Source of the DNA: Asterionellopsis glacialis
Taxonomy: Eukaryota; Bacillariophyta; Plagiogrammaphyceae; Rhaphoneidales; Asterionellopsidaceae
Assembly: GCA_014885115.2 (NCBI GenBank)
Contig: WKLE02002041.1
Span: 42,929-67,914, forward strand
Reading direction: 5' to 3'
DNA: 24,986 nt
Positions within the stretch are counted from its first letter, which is position 1. Each line of letters begins with the position of its first letter. Made by a program: the position numbers and the translations under genes. Shown piece after piece: positions 10,601 through 20,519 of the stretch. The notes below the pieces were generated by a model, which was given only the letters and a program-made list of their open reading frames with translations, was not told the origin of the DNA and made no database searches.

Positions 10601-12075
10601 AACTGCATTACCATGGAGCTCAAGAAGAAAGCCATGGGGATGAAAAGATGGGAGTTCACGGGAATGTAAACGAGAATATGCAAGTTGACCCACATATTGG
10701 TAAGGACAGTCCAAAAGATCTTAGCTTTGACCGAAAAGGACAGCCAACATTAGACGGGGAGGAAATTTTGAAAGCTGCTCTCGAAAAATCGCTTCGAAAT
10801 GAGGATAATTCAGGATCACACACTCCTCCGCCTTCGTCATTGAATATAAAGAGCACTATATCTGCTTCTTCTTCTTTATCTTCGACTCCGGAGCCTTCAA
10901 TGGCATCCGCTCAATCAGCAAAGAACTACTACAAACCGATTCCTCCGGGGGCAGTACTGGCACCAGAGCTGTTCGTACCGCAAACCGGAGTCACCGGAGA
11001 TCAACTCTATGCTACGCGTGGTCCTGCGGCGGTTGGTCCGGATCGAAATAACCCCGAGAGATCTGCGACCAATCTTGGAAATCAAGTTCCACCAATGTAT
11101 TCATCGGGGCTTCTTGGAATGAATAACACTGAGTTTCGGAAACAGCCTAATCTTCCGGGTGATCCGCGATACGCGGCGCATTTGCCCCAAGGTCCAGGCC
11201 TTGTGCAAAATCAGCAGCCTGCTCTGATGGGGTCGCAATTGATGGCAAATGTTGGAAGACCAGGCTTTAATGACTTTGGAACTCAGAACGTTGGGCAACA
11301 CCCTCAGGGAGGTTTGAGACCAGAACCAGCCCAGATGCAAAACTCATCCTCGATGGAATTCTTGCCAATGCAACAACCGCAAAACCAGCAGGTACCTATG
11401 TATCAATCATCGTCGCTTCTCTTCGAACGTCGATCAGCCGCACCTACACAGACACCGGCACCTACACAGATCCCTTTACCGAATAGCGGAAGTCAACCTA
11501 TGTTTTTTGGAGGAGGACCCAAAACGGATGTCTATGCCTCCGACCCATGGGCTGGTGAAGCAGGCACGGGTAACGCTTCGTCGAACTCGAACACTATTAG
11601 GCAGCCGCCTTTAATGAATGCTGGAGTTGATAATTTCCAACGAGAGCAGCTCCGTCCCCCGGTCCAAGCACGGGGTGCGAATCAAGCGGAAGGGGGTCCT
11701 CTTGGATACGGTGGAGTACAAAGCAACTCGTCAAATATTGCTGGGGACAGCTTCAACTTTGCTGATCATCGCACAAGTGCACCCTTAGCTTTTCAACCTA
11801 CTCAAGAGGAGTCCAACCTGGTTGACAACTTATTCGGCCCTTCTTCCTCCGGTGCCGAGCGGAATTTACTAGGAGATGCTCTTCAAAAGATGTCACTCGA
11901 GGACACCGGAATCGGCGGATGGGGCTCTTCCATCGCCGATTGGGGAGACAGCGGCCAGGGGACTGACACTAGGGCAGACCACGGAACTGCCGATCGAGCA
12001 GGTTCTGGGTTTCATCAGCAACCAGAACTGCACCAACAAAGGCAGCAACCTTCAAGTTCAAGACTCAACTGGTGA
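7671..12075 (+). CDS. Zinc-cluster, two-KH-domain RNA-binding protein (5' end unresolved)
   Basis: Coding exons run to 8266 and from 8397 to 12075; intron 8267-8396 (GTAAGT...TCTCAG) joins them in phase 2. At least 1424 aa; numbering is from 7671. No in-frame ATG occurs between the upstream stop (7650) and about 8152, inside the Cys cluster, so an upstream exon or non-AUG start is needed. Residues about 109-237 contain many CxxC and CxxH pairs, continuous across the splice, suggesting several zinc sites. Next come Gly/Ser- and Ala-rich stretches, then a Lys/Glu/Gln-rich coil (about 335-410). KH1 has GKGG at 703-706 (VVGWVIGKGGQRIRDL); KH2 has GRRG at 880-883 (LLIGRRGWTIKHIQ). The GxxG loop normally contacts single-stranded RNA or DNA. 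The C-terminal ~470 residues are Pro/Gln/Asn-rich and probably disordered. Likely a post-transcriptional regulator; the specific role is unknown. Confidence 0.8.
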
Positions 12076-12629
12076 TAGTGCCAAACAATACTCTAGGCCC
12101 AATACTTTGTGGTGTAGAATTCATTTACATCCGTTGATTACTTTCAAGCCTCATTTGCGTTTCCTTTGTAATCTAGAGCTTTTTGTGACTTACTGCGCCG
12201 GTCTCCAAATGCTCTAAGACTGCAGAGGGGATGTTTTTGTGGACTTTGCCGAAACAGCTGCAATTTAATGTGCTGATTGCAGCTGACTTTTACTCGGTGT
12301 CTAATTCAAAAGCGAACTACTGTAATTCGAAATAGGCTGAAAGTTTTCTTCCAAATGGTATTTTGTTTGCTAATTCTAAGTGTCTTGATAATGTGTTTCC
12401 TATAGGTTTATTAATTTCGCGTTGTATAAGTACATTATTTACATCATAGTTGTGCTCGTGGGCATGTGTGAATGTCAATGAAGAGATCTCGTACTGGTAC
12501 TTCAGTCCGTTAATCGATGATTGCTGCCTTATCCATAAAGAACAAGCCGCATTTTCTGCCTTCAGTCACCTCAGTGTTCGTATACAATACATATCTACTC
12601 CACATATAGAATGTGGGTTGACTCTCCTT

Positions 12630-12917
12630 TTAGCGGTTCTCAGGTTTCGCCAGTGATACTAAAGAAACATTCGAAATATTCTTGGTCAGCGACCCATTCC
12701 TTTCTTGGAAAAATTCTACTGTCTGAGGAATATTAATGATTTGACTACTCCCTCTACTTGATGTGCTGTTGTGAGTATTGACTTGGTGCAGGAATAATTT
12801 TCTTTTCATCCTACGAAGACGCCTTGTAAGACTTATTTCATCATCAGTGCCGACAGCAGTGGATGAAGACTGAAAGGAGAACTCCGACGATGGAGAATTA
12901 TGGTCGATGATAGTCAT
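12630..12917 (-). CDS. Hypothetical small protein, 95 aa
   Basis: A frame opening with a true ATG preceded by AAAA and ending in TAA. The product is Ser/Asn-rich with a basic patch (TRRLRRMKRKLF, about residues 30-41). No signal peptide, membrane segment or known motif. It would be convergent with the KH gene, with about 550 nt between stops. Composition is compatible with coding but also with chance in AT-balanced DNA; it may instead be one exon of a larger gene. I do not recognise it. Confidence 0.35.
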   Translation of the reverse strand: MTIIDHNSPSSEFSFQSSSTAVGTDDEISLTRRLRRMKRKLFLHQVNTHNSTSSRGSSQIINIPQTVEFFQERNGSLTKNISNVSLVSLAKPENR

Positions 12918-13188
12918 TTTTCTTTAGTCTAGTTTTGTAGCCTTCGCGGTAGTCTTCTATTAGATGTTTTTAACGTTTTGTTGCTGAAGTGGAATGATGA
13001 AGGTGTCAAAAGAACACTCACTTCCAGTGGATCAAGCTTTGTTCTTCTAAATAGTTTTTATGTCTATTTCTAAAAACGACACGTACTGAGTTGGCACATG
13101 ACAACGTGCCGATCCGAAAATTCTGAGCAGGTTGCACAGATGTCGTTGTGTCTTTCAGGGAAATTGTCGCTCGATCTACGAGTATCTA

Positions 13189-13390
13189 TACCGGTAGGTC
13201 CGTACTGTAGACTTAGTTCANNNNNNNNNNNNNNNNNNNNNNNNNNNNNNNNNNNNNNNNNNNNNNNNNNNNNNNNNNNNNNNNNNNNNNNNNNNNNNNN
13301 NNNNNNNNNNNNNNNNNNNNNNNNNNNNNNNNNNNNNNNNNNTACCTGTAGAAAGTACCCAGGTAATCTACCAGGTATGTCCTGGTACTG
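13189..13390. repeat. Palindrome-flanked N gap
   Basis: The 122-nt N run (13221-13342) is bordered on the left by TACCGGTA (13189-13196) and GTACTGTAG. On the right are TACCTGTA, GTACCCAGGTA and TACCAGGTA (13369-13377), then TGGTACTG. The missing bases therefore probably contain more of the same palindromes, which tend to break assemblies. Confidence 0.75.
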
Positions 13391-13620
13391 ATGGATGAAG
13401 GTAATCAAAACGACGAACCTCCGCCACGAAAACGCCATTCTATTATTTTCATTCACAGTACTTTCGTAGAGAAAAAAGACTGGCATTATCTTTCTTCAGT
13501 CTCTTTGTTCCATGGGTTTTCTTTACTTTTACAGTGAAACTCTCCCATTCTACGACTGCTAGGGAGCGCCTTCTAAAGTTTGGCATCGACAGTTTTCACT
13601 ACTCCACAAAGCTTGAGTTT

Positions 13621-13650
13621 GGTACCCCAGTTTTAAAAATTGGGGGGTAC
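13621..13650. repeat. Hairpin-like inverted repeat
   Basis: GGTACCCCA and TGGGGGGTAC face each other around a GTTTTAAAAAT core that is itself nearly self-complementary. It shares the GGTAC edge of the nearby palindromes. With no gene ending here, a terminator role is not supported; it may be the scar of a small element. Confidence 0.6.
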
Positions 13651-14172
13651 TGTATTGGACACTCCTCAACGTTCTATTATGGGTCCTTCTCTTCGTTCCA
13701 AGAGTAAGATGAGAGATGACAGACTTTCATTTCACTCGTGCTTGAAAAATTTCTACGAATAGACGTATTTAGGACTTTACTATGTAAATAGGACAAAAAA
13801 ATATATTTATGTTCGAATTCTCGCTCATGATTCGTAGAGATTCATGGGGAGTCGAAAACACAGAAATTCGGAAATGAGTGAAAAGAACCCTGAGTATCTG
13901 ACAAGGTTGACAACTGAATCTTGCACAACTCGAAACCAGAACACAATACAGGTAGGACAACAGCGTGTCGTTGAATAGAGCTTTGCGTTGTCAAAGAGAA
14001 CTTATTCTAGCCGTGGATAGAGTTGAAGTTGTGCAACACAACGAAAAAAAGTGAAAGATAGTTCAGTTGCAGGATAAACGCTTCTTAGACGATTAAGGAT
14101 TGAGTCTCTCTTCTAGCGAGTTATATCAAATTCATTCCGAATCTAAAAAGGTCCAGAGAAGAGAGAGAGAAA

Positions 14173-16224
14173 ATGGGAGTTATTTGCAGCAAGGAGAAAC
14201 AAGCTGAGGAAAAATTGGATACGAAAGATGCAAATGTTGGTCCATGTGACGGCAAACCATGTTGTGCACCTTCTAAACAAAATATACGTAGAGGAACTTC
14301 TTTTACAGAACATTTGGTAAGAGAACAAGAACGAAATTTTCAAAGTGTGTATGATATTGTAGAGATAGTAGGTGAAGGATCCATTAGCAACATATATAAA
14401 ATTCGTAAGAAAGAATCAGCTATTGGTGGGTCATCTCGTGAAGAATTCGTCAAGGAAGTCAAGAAAGAAAATAAAACATTAAAAGGATTCTTTGGTATTA
14501 GATATGACAAGAAAGTTGAACAAAAAAAGAATTCATTAATTTTGGGTGATGCTAGTAGCAATAGTAATGTTAAAGATGGTGTACCCGAAAAGAATACTTC
14601 AAATACAGTATTCTTTGCTTTGAAGGAAATTGATTTGAAACTGGTAAAGCCAGAATATGTACAAGAGTTGTACAATGAAGTTCGATTACTCCAAGAACTC
14701 GACCACCCGAATATTATTCGGGCATACGAAACTTTCAAATTAAGACGTAAAAGCATATCAATTGTTTTGGAGCTCTGCACAGGTGGAGACTTATATACTC
14801 GGTCACCCTATAGCGAATTGCAGGCTGCCAAATTACTTGGTAAGATACTGTCTGCTGTAGCCTATATGCACAAGAAGAATATAATTCATCGTGATTTAAA
14901 GTTTGAAAATATAATGTATGAAAGTCCTAATCCATTAGCTGAAATCAAAATAATTGATTTTGGTCTCAGTAAAAAGTATTTACACCCTGGAGCAGTTTTC
15001 ACAGAACGGGTTGGTACTGTGTATACCATGGCGCCACAGGTGTTGCAAGGAGTCTATACAACTAAAGCTGATATATGGTCGTGTGGAGTGATTGCTTTCA
15101 TGATTTTATCAGGCAAGAAACCATTCTGGGGAGAAACTAAACAAAAAATAGTTAATAAAATTATGCGTGGTCGAATTTCTTTCAGAAGTTCTAGTTGGGA
15201 TAATGTTTCAATAGAAGCCAAAGACTTCGTGAGATGGTGAGTTACTTGTGGGTCTCCCCTTGCATTGTCGTGATTTTCCCTGGTGATAATATGGTGTTAA
15301 TAAAGATGGGTCGCTTCCCTCCTCTTTCTCCGTTCTCCACATGTAGTCTCATGAAAATCGACCCGGACCACCGTTTCAGCGCAGAACAAGCGCTGAACGC
15401 CCCTTGGCTACGAAAGGAGTTTAAACTTTCAGATAGGATGCCCGATGAAAGCATCATGAACGATGTGAATGGAAGTATTATTCGATATGCTGATAGTGGT
15501 GAATTCAAACGACTAGCCTTAAATGTGATTGCTCGTAAATCTACCACTCAGGAAATTTTTGAGTATCGAAAGGCATTTGACCAGTATGATGTAAACAATG
15601 ATGGAACTATAAGTTACGATGAATTCAAATCTGCCATTACTCAATTCAAAAACGCCGATGATGCAGAGATCAAAAAGATGTTTGAATGTTTAGATGTAAA
15701 CAAGAATGGTATTATCTATTACACTGAATTTCTAGCTGCAACGCTCGAAGCTCAAGGTACGTTCTTCATATTTACTTTGTGGGTTCGATGCATTTTTGGT
15801 CCAGTGAGGTTACAATATTGTTCTGATCGTGTCATCAACAACTTTACTTTTGTCTGCACAAAAATGTCCGATCGGATTTACTTCAGGGCGTATCGAAGAA
15901 CGCCGTCTGGCCGAAGCATTCGACCAGCTTGATTGCGACGATACTGGATACATATCCAAAAGTAACCTTTGCACTGTTTTAGGGAAAAAATGCTCAAATG
16001 CCTACGTTGATGAATTGATTGCGTCTATCGATATTGATCGAGATGGAAAAATAAGTTACGACGATTTTTTGAATGCTTTTGGTCAACGTACGAATCAAGA
16101 CATAAAGTCGATGTATGCAACATCAAATTTTGCAAGCCAAAATTCGGATGAATCTGAAATTGATGAAACCATGCTTACTGAGGACCACCCTATACCAGGT
16201 GGAAAGCACGACACTCAACGCTGA
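14173..16224 (+). CDS. Calcium-dependent protein kinase (CDPK), four EF-hands
   Basis: Three exons: 14173-15236, 15347-15756, 15887-16224. Introns start GTGAGT and GTACGT and end GTAG and TCAG; product 603 aa. N-terminal MGVICSK suits N-myristoylation at Gly2 with Cys5 palmitoylation, suggesting membrane attachment. The Ser/Thr kinase domain has a Gly loop (GEGSISNIYK, 67-76), ATP Lys in FALKEID (K151), HRDLKFEN (D241) and DFG (262-264). About 60 extra residues, Lys/Ser-rich, lie between the Gly loop and K151. The usual APE motif reads APQ (287-289). Splicing at 15236 restores FVRCLMKIDPDHRFSAEQAL, the normal kinase end. EF-hands sit near 427-455, 468-496, 502-530 and 540-570; the third loop lacks the usual final Glu and may bind calcium weakly. 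It probably couples calcium signals to phosphorylation. Confidence 0.93.
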
Positions 16225-16321
16225 AGCGTGATCTAACTGTACAACAACTAAGTGTCTTTTTCATATAATATATGTAGATAAGAAAAAAAATGTTCCACTA
16301 AGTTCAATTCTACTCCTTACT

Positions 16322-17058
16322 TTATTCCTCTTCTTGTTCCGATTGGTCAAACTTACCACCAGGGATTTTCACATCATCAATACCGACAAGCCACTCTCAA
16401 GGCAAAGTATCACTTTCTGGCGATCATGCCTATTTTTCCTACAGTGAGCCAAAAATTCGTAAAAAGATACTAGTTGAACGCAAGAGTGATGGGAAAGCAA
16501 ACCGAAGATAAATATTAGAAGCGGGCGTATAGAATTGAAATTCAGGTAGTTACGAGAAAAGCTTACTTTTCCCATCATTGTTGAGGTCGGCCTCTGCTAT
16601 AAGTTCGTCAACTCGTTCCGGTTAACATTCACGTCCAAGCAAATCCAATAAGTTCTCTCTTGAAATAAAACCAGTGCTATCAATTCGATCAAAAGCGTTT
16701 GGGATTCTTTTTATGTTCATGAATATGTTTAAGTGAGAAAGAAGTTTTTTTAATGAGTTAGAATACATCTTGAAACTAATTATGAAAGTCATATATTGTT
16801 GAGGGTTGTACCATTCTTCTTCAATATATCCCTGGGCATCTAATGCTGCAGCAAGGAACTCAGTATAGAGAATTGTCCCTGTAATATTAATGTCCAATGA
16901 TTCAAATTCTTTCTCAATATCTTCGTCCATAAAGCTGTTTCCTTCTAATGCCGTTTTGAATTCATCGTACGAGATCATTCCATCATTTGCCGAATCATAC
17001 TGGTCAAATGCCTTCCGTGACCAGAACAAGCTAGCGGAGTCCTTTTGACACGACAACT
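16322..17058 (-). pseudogene. Decayed C-terminal fragment of a second CDPK
   Basis: Read from 17058 downward, the homology starts abruptly at RKAFDQYD and continues through EF-hand 1 (SANDGMISYDEF) and EF-hand 2 (LDINITGTILYTEFLAAALDAQG). An intron-like stretch follows, then EF-hand 3 (NAFDRIDSTGFISRENLLDL). After LLGREC comes an in-frame TAA, but the same frame continues as PERVDELIAEADLNNDGK, the start of EF-hand 4. A GTAAGC donor and CTGTAG acceptor follow, yet the next segment does not restore a frame. A tail ending VKIPGGKFDQ and TAA at 16322 resembles the IPGGKHD tail of the neighbouring intact CDPK. No kinase domain and no ATG precede it. It lies tail-to-tail with the intact gene, 97 nt away. 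Confidence 0.75.
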
Positions 17059-17734
17059 ACATAATGGGAGGCTAGGTCCTTAGAGAAACTAGTGAAAGGA
17101 ACCTAGTCCTAGAGGACTACTCTAGGTCCTAGTAATTCTAGAGAGTCCTATTTCGTACCGAGCTATTCATTAGGAGTAGGACCTAAAGTAAGTAGGCTCT
17201 GTAGGCGTAACAATATTTTTTAATACAGCCATGTTTGGATGATGAACATTTTCGGTAAAAGAGAAACAATATTGATATAATAAAAAAGTTCCGTTATTAT
17301 GCTGCTATTCATACATTCAGTGTTGTAAAAAACTTTGCTCCTGAATTGGTGGGAATGGATTTAGTATTGGTACGAAACTTTTCGAGGTGCACCTCTACAG
17401 AAGGAGGGAAGAAGGTGTATGGATCAAGGTGCTCGCATACTCCGAGTTCCTTTTGCCGACACACTGAAAAGTGCAGTTTTGGCTGGATATATCTAGCTGA
17501 ATTTAGGTTCATCTAGCGAGGAAAAAGAAATGACAAGGCAAACGGTATGTACGATGACCTGACAGGTTCTATGGGTCCTTCGTAAAACTGTGGAAAGTAG
17601 AATGAAAAAATCCTTCTTCTTTCATATAACAACAGGGTATCAATCCGCGCGTACACTCATTTCTTGAGTTAATTGATTTTTAAAAAAAGGCTCGATAGCA
17701 ATGCATTTCGTTCCGTTTATATTTTAAAACTTAC
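17059..17734. other. Intergenic region with TAGGWCCTA palindromes
   Basis: This lies between the abrupt edge of the CDPK remnant and the 3' end of the eIF4B-like gene. Bases 17070-17190 are dense in CTAG, CCTAG and TAGGWCCTA (17123-17131, 17177-17185). The rest is AT-rich without recognisable coding sequence; no kinase residue pattern continues here. A minus-strand frame at 17309-17512 has no supporting motif. Confidence 0.6.
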
Positions 17735-18697
17735 TCACTCATAATGATCGTCATGCCCCCCCCGACGTCTTCCACCGAAATTTGCAAAAGCATCACCATC
17801 TTCGTTGCCATGCGGAGTACGTTTCCCCGCTTGTTCATCCAGCCGCCTGCGGCGCTCAGATGGACGTTCAAAGTGATGCCCCTCTTTTCCTTCTGCGACA
17901 GAAGCCTCAGCTTTTGCTTTTGCTTTTTCGGCATTTTCAGCTGTGTACTTTGCAGTCAACTCGTTAAGTTCTTTGCGCAATTTCTCTACCTTAACACGGT
18001 ACTTTTCTTCCGGCAATTCTTGTTCATTGGCATTTCTTAAATCAGACTCAGCTTTGGTAAGTTCGGCTTGGATAGCCTGAATTTCAGCATCCTGATCTTT
18101 TGTAAAGTGAAGAACAGTTGCCTTCTTTTGGATTTTTTCGTCTATGCTCTTGGCATCAATACCCTTGCTAGCCAATACTTCTTCACGTGGTTTGGCAGCT
18201 CCAAACGGGTTGGACTTTCCACTACTCGCGGATGCCGATGAGGCATCATGCTTTTTGGTGGCTGACCTAGGTTTTAACTACACGACAAAAAAAATGAATT
18301 GCATAGGAAGAGCATGGTAAGAAACTAGTCATTCTAAAAGAAAAAAAAATCGAAGCAAAAACACTTTTCAATGCGTATTTGCCAGGGACTCGCTACAAAG
18401 CCTTGACTGAATTCGTTCATGATTGTATTTCTTCCATTGTTGATTGAGCCTATAATGATGATATTTTCAACATTCACTGTTCGCCGGGTCACGACAGACG
18501 ATTGGTTCCAACAGCACATCATCATCCTACCACGATTACGATCGAATCGTTTCGATAGGGACAAGAAATCATCAACCGACCAACACATATGCTATTCTTA
18601 CCTGAAGTCTCTTTCGAGTTGGTGGTGGTCCTCCACTACTTTGTTGATAGTGTTGACGCGGTGGGTGGTCATCTGACATATCGGCCCAGGAACTCAT
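17735..18697 (-). CDS. eIF4B-like translation initiation factor
   Basis: Two exons, 18602-18697 and 17735-18277; intron 18278-18601 (GTAAGA...GTGTAG, phase 0, 324 nt). Product 212 aa. The first exon encodes MSSWADMSDD and PPPTRKRLQ; across the junction it reads RKRLQLKPRS. Then NPFGAAKPREEVLASKG appears near residues 52-68. Both blocks match conserved segments of eIF4B-type factors, which stimulate the eIF4A helicase and 40S recruitment of mRNA. Residues about 80-150 are a charged predicted coiled coil (Lys/Glu/Ala). The tail is RRRGG-rich with HHFERPSERRRR, likely RNA-contacting. No RRM domain is visible, unlike animal eIF4B, so this is a short form. The family call rests on two short motifs and general composition. 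Confidence 0.75.
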
Positions 18698-18880
18698 GGT
18701 GGTCAACAAAAGAGCGATCGATTCGAATTATAATACTATAGTGTCTTTGAAGGATGTGATTCCTTGTATTCTGTATTTGTCGGCGCTGCGCCGCTGCCAA
18801 AAAAGATTAAAATCCGAACCACGATCGAACTGGATACTCTGTCTCCTTGAGCTTCTTTCGTATCCCGATACATACGTATT

Positions 18881-19259
18881 TTACGTATGTACAATTGGTA
18901 CCAAACATTTTGGATCCTTTTTAGCAATCACTTCCATATATTTATCAAGATCGACACATATCATGGACTGACTGTGGATCTTGAGCGAAGCAAGAGAGAT
19001 TTGCGAGTGCCGTTCGAGCTCCTCAGGTGTTTTCTCCTTGCAGAGGAGAAGAACTATGTCAGCAGTTCCTACTCTCGCTGTGTGTCCATCCAAAAGAGTA
19101 CAAATATCATACGGACAATTCAGTGTCTATTGTCATTGAAGACATCAGAAGATAGATTAAATTACTGGTAAGCTGGTACGTGTACGCATACAGATCTGAA
19201 ACTAAACAAATTGTTGTGGGTTTACGTTGCCGAACTTTAGTAAGCTCATCTCTGGTCAT
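18881..19259 (-). CDS. Possible small two-exon gene of unknown function
   Basis: An ATG at 19259 opens MTRDELTKVRQRKPTTIC. A GTAATT donor at 19165 and an ACACAG acceptor ending at 19078 (88-nt intron) would join it in frame to RVGTADIVLLLCKEKTPEEL, and run to TAA at 18881, giving 96 aa. The second part is protein-like: amphipathic and charged, with KTPEELERHSQ and EVIAKKDPKC. An alternative acceptor (AATAG at 19127) keeps the downstream frame but needs another donor. If real, it shares an ~80-nt divergent promoter with the ABM gene and ends about 180 nt upstream of the eIF4B-like start. I do not recognise the family, and the exon model is a guess. Confidence 0.35.
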
Positions 19260-19339
19260 GGTCTTTTTTTACTACTGTTTGTATCTTTTGGTATACTGTA
19301 TTGTTCTTGTTGAGCAGAACACATCTTGTACATTCAAGA

Positions 19340-20158
19340 ATGTCATCTCTCTTCCTTGCACGTACATCGTTGATATTGCAACGATCTGTTGCAACTTCTG
19401 TTTTACGTGGACATGGTAAATCTAAACTTCAGAATCAATTAAGATTTCAAGCTGGAAGAGAATATCTCAAGACTCATGTGCGTGCATATTTTTTTTTCTG
19501 CCAATGGCACACATATCTATATTTTGCTAGATATGTTGTCACTTGAATGGTAACTTGATTTAGTTTGGAAAAAAAAAGTGGAATGTTGTCTTGAGATTAT
19601 AATTTCAATTTTTTTAATTTTTTTAAATTTGCTCTCTTCAATTAATTAATTAATTCCACAGACTCAAGCCATGTCGACCGAAGCAGCCAAGTACTTATGC
19701 GGTAAGTAGAAAGGATTTTTGCCTTTCGAAATTAACATTTTTAGTGCGAAATCTTTTGTCATTAATTTTTTGTTTGAATCTCAATATATCATTTTTGTTT
19801 GAAATTCATGTTATACTCTCTCGATTATGCAGTCCATGTATTTGTGACAGTCAAACCTGGAACGGAAGATGCATTCAAGGAAGCCTCACTTAAGAATGCT
19901 CGCAATTCTTCTCAGGAAGCTGGTGTTGCTCGTTTTGATGTACTCCAGGAAAAGGATGACCCTTGCAAGTTTGTTCTTGTGGAAGTATACAAAAATGATG
20001 GAGCCCCCGCTGCCCACAAGGAAACGGACCATTACAAGGAATGGCGTGAAACTGTCGCTGATATGATGGCAGTTCCACGTAGTGCCATTAAATTCAATAA
20101 TTTATTCCCCACTACGCCTCAAGGATGGGACTACGGAGCGGACACCGCACTCGAGTAA
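19340..20158 (+). CDS. ABM-domain (antibiotic biosynthesis monooxygenase-like) protein, mitochondrial-type presequence
   Basis: Three exons: 19340-19477, 19662-19701, 19833-20158, with introns GTGCGT...CACAG and GTAAGT...TGCAG; 167 aa. Residues 1-45 are Ser/Arg/Leu-rich and lack acids until late ([20 protein letters not shown]), typical of mitochondrial import. The splice at 19701/19833 yields [14 protein letters not shown], the first strand of the ABM fold. It continues with [20 protein letters not shown], the [15 protein letters not shown] helix region and [11 protein letters not shown] proteins are small ferredoxin-like dimers; some oxidise quinols or handle signalling molecules, others have no known activity. 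Substrate cannot be inferred. A possible AATAAA lies at 20237-20242, about 80 nt after the stop. Confidence 0.85.
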
Positions 20159-20519
20159 ACCGAATTTGAATTGAAGGAGTGCAAAAGTTTAAGACAAGTT
20201 GAACGTTAGATTTGAGTAGCAATTTCTACTGTGTTGAATAAAAGTTAAAGTAGAGAAGAAACCATACATCCAAATATTGTCCTTGGTAGTCTTGCTATTG
20301 ACTAGTATTTCAGAAAATGAATTTCAAAAATTATTCTGGTAATTAGACCATGAAAAATTGATTATATTATTTCGATTAGTGAACCCTTACAACTACGGAA
20401 AGTATTTTAGGGCCATTGCGCTTCTTGGTCGGTCTCTATTGTATGCGAATTATGATAAATGTTGAAGGGTATGAATATTAGGGCAACCATGCATAACGGG
20501 TAATATTTTCCAAAAATAA
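20159..20519. other. Convergent intergenic region
   Basis: This holds the 3' ends of the ABM gene (plus) and MOB gene (minus). It is AT-rich, with AATAAA at 20237-20242 and no further coding sequence, repeat or RNA gene that I can support. Confidence 0.6.

Larger units (their letters stand above)
12076..14172. other. Intergenic region with assembly gap
   Basis: This lies between the KH gene stop and the CDPK start. It contains 3' UTR sequence, a doubtful small minus-strand frame (12630-12917), the N run at 13221-13342 flanked by palindromes, and a hairpin-like inverted repeat at 13621-13650. The last 25 nt before the CDPK ATG are a GA-rich leader. No family-recognisable coding sequence or RNA gene was seen in the remainder. 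Confidence 0.55.

Noticed and set aside
9804..10714. Two long minus-strand frames across the KH domains
   Set aside because: Antisense to conserved KH1 and KH2 sequence; no independent evidence.
13070..13486. Frames running through the N run on both strands
   Set aside because: They are open only because N codons are not counted as stops.
15780..15800. GGGTTCGATG resembling a tRNA T-loop
   Set aside because: No pairing T-stem or acceptor stem around it, and it lies inside a CDPK intron.
17309..17512. Minus-strand frame upstream of the CDPK remnant
   Set aside because: Checked for kinase-domain residues that would complete the remnant; none present.
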